A DNA stretch of 64,000 nucleotides, from contig OZ007511.1 in assembly GCA_963931865.1 (NCBI GenBank), positions 425,836 to 489,835 of the forward strand. Reading direction: 5' to 3'. The first letter of the stretch is position 1; each line of letters begins with the position of its first letter. Made by a program: the position numbers and the translations under genes. A model generated the notes under the pieces. The model did not search any database, was not told the DNA's origin, and worked only from the letters and a program-made list of their open reading frames with translations. This document shows, piece by piece, positions 1 to 12,500 of this stretch. Origin of the DNA: Axinella damicornis. Its lineage: Eukaryota; Porifera; Demospongiae; Axinellida; Axinellidae.

Positions 1-1159
1 ATTGAGGGGCTGCGAGATACATTAATTATGTTTTCAAACTTCATTTTTGTGCAATTCATGATTGTAATTTCCAGTACTTGATTTTAGGGCAGGCCTGTAT
101 TTATTTCTAGCTAATCTTGCAAAGTGAAAGTGGGCAATTAATGTTAGATTGGTCTTGAGGAGACGGAAGTGGTCTTAAAGCTCCATTGGTCTAGCTGTAC
201 AATAATATGTGAAATTTGAATGTACCAGCTCAAAATTATTATTATGCATGAACTATGATACACACTTCAGAATCACGTACTGAAGAGTACATTCCTCGGG
301 AGGGTATCGTCATAGTTACTAAAATCAGCCGATTCTAACAACACGTCATAATAGCTGACTGAATTTACATTCCTTCCATGTCTTTACTAATCACATTCCA
401 ATGTAGCAGACGATAATTACTTGGCCAATAATCCTTTGATGGGAAGGGCAAGTCCAGGCAGACCATCTTTGCAAATTGAGATAAAAAATCATCAACAAAA
501 GCAACTAAGCAAACATCAGCGGTTTAGTATATTGATGCACCGATTGTGTACGTGGTGGATCCAGGGACGCAAACCAGGAACCTTGTCAGGGTTTCATCTA
601 GAAAAAAAATGTTTGGGGGGGAAGTAGTGGCAAGTGCCGTGCAAATGTTTTGAGGTTAATTAATCGGAGTCCTAATATGGTATTACCTATGATGTAATGA
701 TATAGTCAATCTCTTCTTTGGGGGGGAAGCTAGACTGTCTTGGGGGGAAGCTTCCCTCTTGCCCCCCCCCCAGTAGATGAAACCCTGCTTGTGATTAGCC
801 AAGTGGACAAAGTTATGAGTATGTGGGTGTACACAGACATATATCCCTCCAGGAAGGCCTGCATGTGAAACTATCTTGTAAGTAACAACTGCTTCCCCCC
901 TGATGGCTGCACTGCTACCTTAGAGACCTTGCAGTGGGCAAACATCCCTCCTTCCAGGGAGGGCTTGTGAGACGACCTTGTGTGGTCAAATCTCATGCAC
1001 AAAAGACTGGCTACGCCTAGAGCCAGTTGCAACTGAAAGAGGTAATGATGTGTCACGCACGCTGAACTGATATTTTCCAAGAACAATTTGCTTACAAAAG
1101 CAATGGATTGAGCAGAAATTAATTTTCCATGTCTCAAGTTCTCATTCGAGTTCCGGTAT
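1..1159. other. Intergenic, no gene seen
   Basis: I find no ORF with recognisable homology and no convincing splice pattern here. Short G/C runs occur near 721-770. The stretch lies upstream of the APC-like promoter region and may include distal regulatory DNA, but nothing specific can be supported. Confidence 0.5.
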
Positions 1160-1379
1160 TCCAAGTGACGTCACGGATAATCCCGTATACTTACATGCGT
1201 TTCTAGAATCCGGGACACCCCGCCCCCGCGCCCGATCTTTTCCACTTCGCGATTCGGCGGTAGATAAGATATCCAGATATGCCGCTTGGCGTTTAGATTT
1301 GAAGTAGAACAGTCGTGTTCAAGTCGTGTTCAAGTACTGAGAGGTTGCAGTCTGAACTTTGCAGAGAACTGAGAACAGG
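1160..1379 (+). promoter_or_regulatory. Probable APC-like promoter and 5' UTR
   Basis: A perfect cAMP-response element, TGACGTCA, lies at 1166-1173, followed by a CpG-rich block at about 1210-1260 that stands out from the AT-richer surroundings. The predicted start codon of the APC-like gene is at 1380. No TATA box is evident, so a CpG-type promoter is the likely class. The transcription start cannot be placed from sequence. Confidence 0.45.
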
Positions 1380-4300
1380 ATGGACCACTGGGGTAGGTTC
1401 TATGGTTGGAGGCTGTATTTACACGGCTTCCGTCTTGAAATGTCGCTTCCAGCTGGCTACTACTACGCTCCGTGTAAAACAATCTAGTGTACGGTTACTT
1501 GTGCAAACCAATTGAGTAGCTATGGCAAGTGCCTAGCCATGTAAAGGATGTGTCATGTGAACTGGTGCAGTTGTGTGCTGGACGGTCTTGAAGGCTAGGT
1601 TGTCCTGTGTTGACTGCGGTGACTTGCTTGCTGTCATTAGGTACCGCATCGGATGGGTATCGGATGAATTCCTACCACAGCCACTACGACCAGGATAGGT
1701 ACCAGCCCAGCAAACCTTCATACGAAGACGCGTTCTACCAAGCGCGGGATAAGTTGCAATCGAGCAGCATGCTGCCGTACTACAGCCAGAGAGGAGGCTA
1801 CCGTGGCGACGTTGGGGGTTATGCACCCGAGAACGAGTCCACAGACGATTACGACATACAGGTGAGTACTGTATTTCACTAGCATGGATAAAATATATGT
1901 AGTACGTGGGGTGCTTTCATGTCTGTTGTATTTGCTGACGGCGAGCCAGTACGCTGGTTCGCGATGGTAATCGCTCATTAAACGAGTCCTTAGGCCATTA
2001 TTTGGGCTCAAAGCCTTTTATGTTGTACGTGTTTACATATTTCGTTGCCATTTCAAAGCCGTTTTACGCAAGTTGTGGTTGCGTAGAAAAACTGACAATT
2101 ATCAATCCATACAAGGTCCAGCACTTCGTGTAAGGCTTTGGGCATGCGTATATACCGGTTTCTGCTAAGCAGCATCTTTATTTTGTGCAGTAATTTCTTC
2201 TTGATTCTGGTACTTTTGCAGCTGCGGTGCATGGAGAGACTTTCTCTCTAGTGCAGTCCATTTTCTCGTGTGCATCCCATGATTGGCTCGTGCAGCCTCT
2301 CAGCCTGTCCCTGAAGCTTTACTGGCAGAGAATAGAGTGACTTCCTCTCGTTCTGGAACTGATACCTGAACAGAAACGAAGCCACATGCACGTCTACTGA
2401 AATAGTTGTGTGAGGACCAAAGGCACTGCCTTAACCGTCCGTATCGATGATAAATCAGTGATAATACTATCTAAGGATATCTGAGTTGTGTTACTGCTTG
2501 TCTCTGGCTGCCACAATTGGGGTGGATCGAGCGAATCAGGACATGTTGGCTATCAGATATGGCACAATGTTTCCTTTTCTCTGGGGGCATAAACACATTC
2601 CCAAGGCGGTGTGCTCAATGCTGCAGAATTCATGGCAGCTGGGTATCAATCTCTGACTGTCCGGCCAGTGAATTCACGGCGTGAACTGTATTGTGATATG
2701 CACTAATTCATGGTCCATGGCCCCAATGTACTCGTCCCTTGCACCTCCCCCACCCCCTCCATCCCTCGTCCATATCCTAGCCTCTAGATGTTACGGACCA
2801 TCCGTTTGCCCATGTTTGGTACAAAGGGGTGGTGTGGGAAGTCATTAGGCATAAAATAAAGCTTGTTGTATGATTATACCATTCCTATAACGTTTCAAGT
2901 TAATTCAAACATGTGACTTTCAACCAATCGTATTTCTCAGTTGAAGTCACACAATCGCACGTTGTATGACCAACCTCCTCCATGTAATTAGCCCACCAAT
3001 TACTATGACATTGGTCACTCGCCTAATATGGTTTGTTCGGTAAAGATGATTTCAAAAGCTCATTACTGTCACAATAGAGGGCGATCCCCCAAAGTGTTTT
3101 GTGTTTCTGAACTCATACAAGCAGATCAAATTTAGCACCTTCCAGAACTTATTGTGCACGGCTAGGTCGCAGGAATCTCACCAGCACTAGGACGGTACAC
3201 CAGAGCCCAAGGGGACCGCAAGTGTGGGGAGTGATTGTCTGTAACAGTATGAATTTTCTCTTCATAATCATCCGACAGCTCAGATTACTGGCGGGTGAGG
3301 CAGGTTAATATCTGATGGCTGTATTTGGTTAACGCTTGTCATGGCAGGCATACTCCAGGGTGGACGTATGCACGTACGCATGAACGCATGCACAGGGTGG
3401 AATTTGGGAGATAGGTCTATATATTAGCAGTTACGTAGACACTATACCTCTTACTCAGAAGTCGTTGATTATGGAATATTTTCATTAACGCTATCCCTTC
3501 TCATGTGTCAAGGATAAAGAGCATTGGTATTCTCAGTTATGGTCTGTCCACACATTGCAATTCCTGTTCTTCATAATTGTATCTCGTTGACTTTTGTTTG
3601 GGTTTTGTTTACGTGTTGTGAGAAAACAAGATGTAAACAATACCTCAAGCTTGATACGGTATACGCCAGCTTCTACACTCATGTACTAGTGCTTAATTGC
3701 TGAAATGATGTGGCTATCAGCAGCCTCTTGAGTTGAAAGAAAGGGCACCTTGTATTTAATGTGAAGCTCTACAATAGTGCTGTTGATTAGCACCTGTACT
3801 ACCTGGGCGGTACAGTAGTACGAGCATGGCGGATTGTTTGACGTTGTGGCAGTCGTGCTGAGAAGATGTGTGCACAGACCAAGCATGGTGTGTGCTGGCG
3901 ATCAAAGCTTGCCTTACCTTGAGCAAGGCTCTCTGTGTTGTTGCATGAACTGCTAAGAATTCACACTTACTTTACACTAGTTTGACACGTGTCTCTCTTG
4001 TAAGCACTGCCCATCTACTTGTAATACTTAGCAGGTCTTCACCAGTTTAGGCAGCAAGTAACCCCCACTTGATATGCAGTGCCCTGGGCCATCTCCAGCT
4101 CCGCTTCCTTCACCGCATGGCAAAGCTTTAGGTTCAAAGGTCAAGTGTGTGTTCAAGCATGCAGAGCAGGAGATGGCCTGGGGACGAGGCGAAGATCAGG
4201 TATCTGTGCTTGTTTTTCTCTGTTGTCCGTCAGGTCAGCATTATCGAAGTAGATTTTCCCTGGGGACTATGCTCTTGTGCTGAAGTTAATTAGGCAAGTC

Positions 4301-6485
4301 GGCGGTCAGCACTACAAGATGGGGAGTTGACAAGAATTCCAGGAATGTTATGAGTCACTGTTCCGATACCTCCCCTGTACAAACTGCGGTCATGAGACGG
4401 AGCATTCCTAGCCAGTTAGTCGCCATTATAAATGGTAATGATATTCACGGCAATAATGATGTAATGGGAATTAAGTGGTGGGATTTGTTATGGGCATGTT
4501 GTAAACTGTGTTCGTGCCAGGTGTGTTTGCAAGCTGAGCTGATGCCCACTCACTGGGGATGAGGTGGGCTTTCCATGCTACATGCCCGGTATGCTGTATG
4601 ATGTGATTAGAAGGCACTTTAGCCCAGAGGGAGTTGAATGCCTGCACATATGAAGCCATTTCTGAGGTTGATTTATTCCATGGCTACCGCAAATTGAAGA
4701 AATTCCTGTAGGAGGATGCCCAGGAACTCGGACTAATGAGCCCTTGGCAGATAGGTGGTGGCATAGTGACAAACCTCGTTACCCCGTATTTGGATGTTTT
4801 GGCATTTGCAATTAGACAGGTTTTCCTTAGGCGCTTGCCTGCAGCACTGTGAATGCCCTGAGGCAACGATAGTTTGTGTCCGTGTTGACAGCAGTACACA
4901 TGGTGTGTTTAAACTACAAGCTGGAGGTGAGAAACTATCCCTGTCTTCCGCTGCATACGCCGCCATGCTTTCCTGCTAGCTTACAACCCCTGCCCACATC
5001 AATGCATAGCTATCCCCACTGGCATCTCCTAGCCAATTACTTATTAATGACATTCTTAGTCTGCTGTCTAACTTCAAAGCAAATATCCCGTGAGAATCGT
5101 CCAGAGAGTCTGCATGCACAAGGCTGTCCCTGCAGTGACCATGTATGGTACAAGCACACACTCCCATTGGGATGAAACCCTGGCAGGAGTGTGCCCACTC
5201 CCATTGGGATGAAACCCTGGCAGGAGTGTGCCCACTCCCATTGGGATGAAACCCTGGGCAGGAGTGTGCCAGCTGTTGCTCCTTGCAGGCGCAGACATGA
5301 TCTCGGCCCATCAGCAAACGGCCAATTAGTTAGCGTGCGAAGGTCAAAAGGCTGAGAGGGAAATGACAATATAACCGCCAGACATAACGTGTACAGTGCT
5401 AGCTGGCAAAGCAAATACCAATCATAATTAACTTTTGCTGATCGTTAAGATTTTAATTTTACCAGTCATTAACTTTTGCTGAGTATTAATTGATCATCAT
5501 TAGGGAAACATTTTCATGTGAAAACATGCAGTGTGGATTTGCTACCGTGAAGTGCCACTCCCCAGGAGTACCGCGTTCACAGGGATCTTGCAAAAATCCC
5601 CGGTATGGATCGCAGGCTATGTCATCCAATCAGTTGATGGTTCTTTCTCGGTCACATTCCCAGGTGCAATTAGTGCACATGCGCAAACTGTTTTGCAAGA
5701 TCCCCACAAAACGTGCTACTAAATTATGCTTAGAGTGAGTTGCGATCCCGGCCATTCAACTTTATGGTAGTTTACTGCCAAAGAATGCTAGAGAGTTTAC
5801 CACATTAACCCCAAGAATACAGAGAGTGTAACCCCCAAGAATATAGAGTTTACCGGATTGACCTTCAAAAAAATACTCTCTTCCAAAAAAGGACTGCCGA
5901 TAACTACAAGTGGCTCCTCTTAAGCCCTTATGTCAATTGTGTGGTGTGCTGATTAAATCTGTTGTAACAAGATGAAGTAGCTGTTTGTGTAAGGAGATCT
6001 CCATCTCTTCATGCATACACTAATGTGATGACAACACAGTACAGTTGCCATAGTAACATGCAGTAGCCATAGCAACATACACTTAAATTTTCTATTGGGC
6101 TGCCCATGCTTACTTGGGGTCTGCGGTCAATGGTCTATGCACTCCTGTGCTATCACCCAAACCAGCCAGACAATTTGTTAGGAGAATTTAATTGGGCATG
6201 TTATGGATTGTGTAGGTATCCCACCCTCCTACTGCGCTGGCAGGGGCGTGAGACCCCTCCCACTGGTCGCAGGGGGGGTGAGACCCCTCCCACTGGTCGC
6301 AGGGGGGTGAGACCCCTCCCACTGGTCGCAAGGGGGGTGGGATGAACAGGATTGCACTGTATAAATGTCAGACAGCTTTAGTTTTCATAGACCCAAAGTG
6401 GGATATCCTGGGTTGGAATCCCAAGGGACAAGAAGAGGAGGGGTTTGATCATGGGAATTACTTATGCAATTAATGTTATGAGTGT

Positions 6486-6518
<33 letters not shown>

Positions 6519-9500
6519 GGGGATGTCCATGCGGGGGTGTGTTGGGGTTACACGTTTGGCTTGATAGAGATTGGAAACCACTCATTCTGAAAGTGTCTTC
6601 AACTAGTAATTCCACATTTCGTCTTTTGATCCACTTTGACAACCAGTCATCTGTTTTAGCTGGTGAGGTGATCTGTTACTGGCATCTGCTTGGTTCCCTC
6701 CCACGCATCCAAACACCACCCACCCCCTGGTTGCACTGTGCTTGATTCCCTCCCACGCATCCAAACACCATCCACCCCCTGGTTGCACTGTGTGGAAGGC
6801 ATTGCTGTGTACACAGACAGTTTGTGCTCGTTCGGAAAATGTTTATGAGGATATAATTATTAGACCAATCAAGGGACAGTTGAATTGCAATCACAATGTT
6901 ACCTGCTTGATATTTATTTTTCTCCATGTCAGTCTTGACTATGTGATTAGAATCTGGAGGTAGCACAAAACCAGGAAGTTTGTTGGCAACCCAACACATA
7001 AATTCACAGTTGGAGATAAGAGCATCCATACACACAGGTGAGTACTTCCCAGCTGTTTGGCTCTCGGCTGAAAGGTGTAGGTCCTCCCCTATCCAAGCTG
7101 CCAAGCTTTAGATCTGGACAGTTGTGTTTACAGAGCTGCTGCAGAGGTTTACTCTTGGTCAAAAAGTGGGCGGAATGGTGATAAGATGTCTGCTCTCTGA
7201 GCTGGTGGACTTTGAGCTGAACTAACCCATGAGCTCTGAGTTCTATGAATCACCGAGGAGGCCTTCTATGAGATGACGTCATCGAACAGGGCTTTTGTTT
7301 GTTGACATCATCAAATAAGCCTTTATGATGACATCATCAAATAAGCCTGTATGATGACATCAGCCTGTATGATGACATCATAAAGTAACCCCTCAAAGCA
7401 CCTGTATGTGCTGGAGGGTTAATGGCACTAACTTCCTGCCTGTCTGTCTCAAGTCACACTGTCTCCAGCCCCACTGCTGACAGCTGTCTCTCAAGAACCT
7501 GCTCATAACTGCATGCTGTCCAAGTTCTGGTTCAGTTGCTAGGAGACAGTGAAATATAATACAAGGCATCAGTTTTCAAATTATGTCATAACAATTCTTG
7601 TACATGTGTGTAAATATTTACAAGATGTAAATAAGGAGAATGGTGTCTACTTAAGCTCAACACTGCGTGATGTCATGATGATGTCACTCCTAGTGGCATA
7701 TCTGTTAGTGTTGCAGGGTATAATCAACTAGTTGTTTATCTAAGTGTGAACACGTCTAGTCCGCCATACGTCAGCAAGGTCAATGTGGGTGTGGTCATGC
7801 CTATACAACGAGCAATTAGCCCCAGACCAATTAGCACCATGTCTCCTGCTGTGCGTGCGTGTACCCGCAACGCCTCCTTAATCAAGCCACCACCTTTGTG
7901 TGGGATGCATCCATCCCACTCAGACTGTGCCGCTACACGGTGTGAATGATTTGTTTTGGTGTCAGCTTGTCGTAGCATATGTTTAACCTGCTCTGAATCT
8001 CGTCAAGGCCTCTTGAATTCCGATGTAAGCCGTGCTGATAATTTAATTAAAAAAGATTCACTGCTGCTTGGGTATAATCATCCCTTGTTTGTGCATGGCT
8101 CACAAGATTATGAATAATAATAGAAAACATCGGAAATTATATTCATGAGAAATGCAGCTGTGAATTTGTTTGGATTTGAACTTGTGGTTAGAGTGCATGC
8201 GGTGGTATAGATGGGTTACATAATCACATGTAACTATTTATAAGACTTTTTGTATAATTATACCGAGTTGGCTGTGATATGTCATGTAATGTCAGCGTGA
8301 TTTAATACCCTGGACAGGTGGGAGGGAGACAGGAGTATTATTTTGTGTTCATGCTACCACACGTGACCATGTGTTGCACAACTCGACAGCTTATGAGCAT
8401 GCAAATTAATTTTAAGTATGGAAAAGGAATGATAGTACGTTGCACTTATCAGTTCAGTTCAGTTCATTTTGATTTGATAATTATTCCAAGAATTCAATGG
8501 AGGAGGTTTTCATGCAGGTCCTGATGGAGAGAGACATCCGAATCACACCCAATAGATTCAGCTGATTAGTTACAAAATTTATAACTAATTGACTCTCCTT
8601 TGCTTGTGGCAGACATGAATTTGCACGTAAAGCACAGTTCAGTTCCTAAAGAAAAAAAGAAAAAAAAGAAAAAAAAGTTCCCTCAGAGTTGCTATGGCTA
8701 CGTGTACTGGGTTGACTAACGCAAGTGTGATGTAGCATGCCAAAGCCCAACCTAGCAAGAAGACTGTTGAAAAATGGCGCAATACTTGAAACCCTTTCCA
8801 TTGTATGGTAGTTTGGCAACGTCCGAAGGCAGAGCTCACAACTCACTGTGGAACAATTTAGCCTGGCAGCTCTTCCGTAGTCCAAATCTGGAGATGAGGC
8901 TTGGAAGAAGGCTCGATTCAATTGAATGTGAGCAGAGATATCTTGGATCGTAGTGTCTTGTAACCATTGGTGACATCCAGCGACCAAGTAACACCCTTAC
9001 TGCACACCTCCTGTCGTGTTCACTCCTCCAGTGTATGACGCTATTGTGGATGTAGAACTCACCCACACTGTTTGTGTATGCGTGTGTGTATCCAATTTAC
9101 TATGTCAACACTTCACACAGGCCCATTAGCCAGCTATGCCTTCAAAGCTAGTGAGATTGCAAGCTGTGCAGCTCAGTGAGTTATGGGAACCTCTCCGTGA
9201 CTGGAGACGCTGGGACTACCACACACCCTTTGTTTATCCAATTACATTCCTCCTTATTGAAGTTTATAGTGGAACAAATTATATCCTCTGGGTGGAATTT
9301 GCAAAGCAGAGCACTTTCCTGGTAGCTCGCTGAGTTTCATGGTCACATGACCTGATTCAAGGAGCATGATTGGTTGATGGTCACATGACTGACTAGTTTG
9401 AGTTTCCATTGTCCAACGACCTGATTCAAAGGTCACGACGAACTACTTAGAGTTGCTCGGTTGCAATCCCATTTCAAGGTCTAGCGTTACGAACATGAAA

Positions 9501-12500
9501 GGGATTATGTTCACTGTAGTTACACTCCTGGTATAGGAAAAATTGTGCCGCGTAATGTAATCTAAATAATCTAAATAATCTAAATAACCTTACACTACCT
9601 TGCGAATGGCCTACAAAGAATCTGCCTACACCATTGTGATCGCTATCGTTCAGTGACCCAAGCGTACAATTTTTGTGCAGAAACTCACCTTGGTGGTGGA
9701 GATACAAGCGCTTTTGTCTCGCCGTGGCCGCCATTGCTCGAGCGCTCTCTCCGACTTCCGGTGGCAGTACCGTTCTTAGGAAAGGCACACGAAGATTCTG
9801 ACCACACAGCCGTGATCGCTGTTGTTAACTGACGCTTACATGACAAAACTCACCGTGCTGGCTAAGTTGTGAGTGCTGTCTTGTCTTCCTTTTGGTCGCC
9901 ATTTATCGCGATCGACTGCCACGTGGCATGTGCGTTAATTGGAACGAATTGCAATAATTAGCTTCGCTACGGCGAGGCAACCGCGGCGTTGCAACGGCTA
10001 CCAGGAGTGCGGTTGCCCCTCGTAATGGTTTTGAAAAAGCTAGTTAATAAGACCTGGCATTATCTTATATTGGCAACTTTACTAACGTAAACGTAAGTAC
10101 ACATGCAGTGTGTAATGGATAAAGTAACATATATCATACTGCAAAACATATCAAGTGTGGGCGACATCATCGTTTAACCCTTTACCAACTAACTTAATGA
10201 AGCAGAAGAACATGTGACATGTAATGACTAGTGTTATTATTAGAGCTTATGAGAGACCTTGACAACTGTCATTAGTTAAACCATGTACTGTCCTGCCCTG
10301 TCTGACCATCACCTCACGTTGCTATGACAACAGGATTTCACAACATATGATGCATGTATCAATTTCAAATATCATATGGCACTTTTGAAACCACCGCACA
10401 GCAAACACGATTCCCTTACTCTGTTACACGATACACAAATATAGAAGTGACACGATGACAGTCTTGCATTCTTAGCATTTCACGCGTCGTATCGGGTGTG
10501 CTTCGATGAAGTGCCGGGAGTAAGTGGCAGGGTGGAGCATATCATTAGTCTTGTCACACGGCTCTTTGATCTGGTGCGAGGCAATTAATTGGCAGCCTGT
10601 AGACCCTCTGTCGCCAGAGATACATGTGTGCATTCGTACACATACTTGTCCACATATGGACTAATTAACGGCAGAGTGGACACCCCTCGCTGACCTCACT
10701 GCATGGTTCTTCAACTTCTCCCTTCTCCTCCCCCTCCTTTCTTTCTCCTCTTTCTCCCCCTCCCCTCCCCTGCCTCCCCCTCCCTCCCTCCTCCTTCCCC
10801 TACTTTTAGGCTCACATTCGCTCAAGAAGGCGTGAGAGCCACTCAAGAAGGCCTCCAACTTCAACCCAGCAGCAGATAGCGCAGCTGGAGCAAGAGAGGT
10901 ACGTGAAGTTTATGGTCCTCAGCAGTAGGTATTTATTGCAGGGGCCTCCTCTGTCACTATGGAAACATTATGTAACCCCTGTAAGACCACGATCAATTAC
11001 GGAACTATAGGATTTCTTGGTAGTAGGTACATCTAAGATGACCGTTGTTACCATAGCAACATGAGGGTACACATGCGATAAATTACTTGCGCCAGCTGGT
11101 GTAACTCGAGTGCTCCGTCATTCTTGTGAAAGAAGGAGATCATATTTAGTTGTTGCGCAATCAAGCTTGGATGGAGCATGCACAAGGTCTTCTTACCAGT
11201 ACTGACTTGCTACCGGGTAGTCCTTCCTGCGGCATGTTGGCTGACTGACATGCATGCTGGTCGATTATTGCCCTCTTCAAATACCAATCCAGTGGGTCAA
11301 TCCAAACATGAGATGGTTAAGAATTTTTTTCCCAGAATGTGTCGAATAATGATTTGCAGCTTGTTACAGACTGACTGTGATTACGATCATGCACATATTT
11401 CAGGACTAACAGGTATTATTATCCTGTCCGTTAGGTGCTATCTGTGTGCGTCTAGACCTAGCCAAGATAAATGGTCTTACGTACAATGAATTCCACATGC
11501 CTAGTGTATACTGGGTGGATGAATCTGCACACCGGCCTATTCATGAAAATCATGACTGGGTATGTAGCGTTAGCAGATGCTAGCAACTGTCGCTGTGCGC
11601 TTGGGGTCGATTTCTGATGTGCGTTATTTGAAAGACGATTAATGAGTCATGAGTTTCCTTCTGCAAAGTGAGCCATGACAATGGCCTATTTCCATGGCAA
11701 CAGAAAAACAATATACGTTGCACTGTGCATATGTCTGTGAATATTATGCAATCATAACCGCGTGCAAAACTAATTAGTTAGTTAATTGGTGTTGTACATG
11801 CTTTGCTTTCGGACAGAATACACGCTAGTCCCACTGATTCTGGGGCTTAATAACCAATTGAGATATGCAACCAAACACATGAGAGTTGTAAGCCAGCTGT
11901 ATGTCGTGTGGTTTCCGTGATTACCCTTCCACTGAACATATGGAGTAGTTTTTTGGTTTCCTTTACGACAAAGCTAACTCTTCAGAGACTTTGTAGAGGT
12001 GAGAAATTCCTTCCGCAGTCCAATGTAAGGTGGCCTGGGGGTATCGCCTTGGGGCTGCTCATAAATACTCTTGAAGTGTTGGAGGCTGTCGCTCTAGGGC
12101 ACTCAGGCCAGGGTTGTAGAAACTCGATCCCGTGCTGCTGAGCCATGTATATCACACAGTGTACATAGATGCACATACGTGTGTGTGCACTGTGCACTGG
12201 CTAATGTCACTGTTGCCAAAAGCATATTGTGTTTTGTAGTGACGGAGTGAACACTGAAACGCTTTGAGCTGCTTGGATTGGGAAGGGGTGGGGCTCAGCA
12301 CAAAGGGGTGGGGCTCAGCATGGGAAGGGGTGGGGCTCCACACGGGAAGGGGTGGGCTCAGCATTGGCAGGGGTGGGGCTCAGCACGAAGGGGTGGGGCT
12401 CAGCATTGGGGCTCAGCATGAAGGGGGGCTCAGCATGGGAAGAGGTGGGGCTCAGCATGGGAGGGGTGGGGAAGGGGTGGGATTACGTACAAGAATCTTG

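Larger units (their letters stand above)
1862..10809 (+). other. APC-like intron 2 (8.9 kb)
   Basis: Long intron between APC-like exons 2 and 3. It contains small tandem repeats (5159-5270, 6243-6340, 6690-6792, 7265-7385), a 21-G run at 6502-6522, and two duplicated first-exon-like ORFs on the minus strand at 9689-9734 and 9854-9902. Apart from those I recognise no coding exon. The pyrimidine-rich tract at about 10710-10809 ends in the exon 3 acceptor. Confidence 0.6.

Noticed and set aside
5037..5414. 125-residue minus-strand ORF
   Set aside because: It is kept open by the 37-bp tandem repeat, with no homology.
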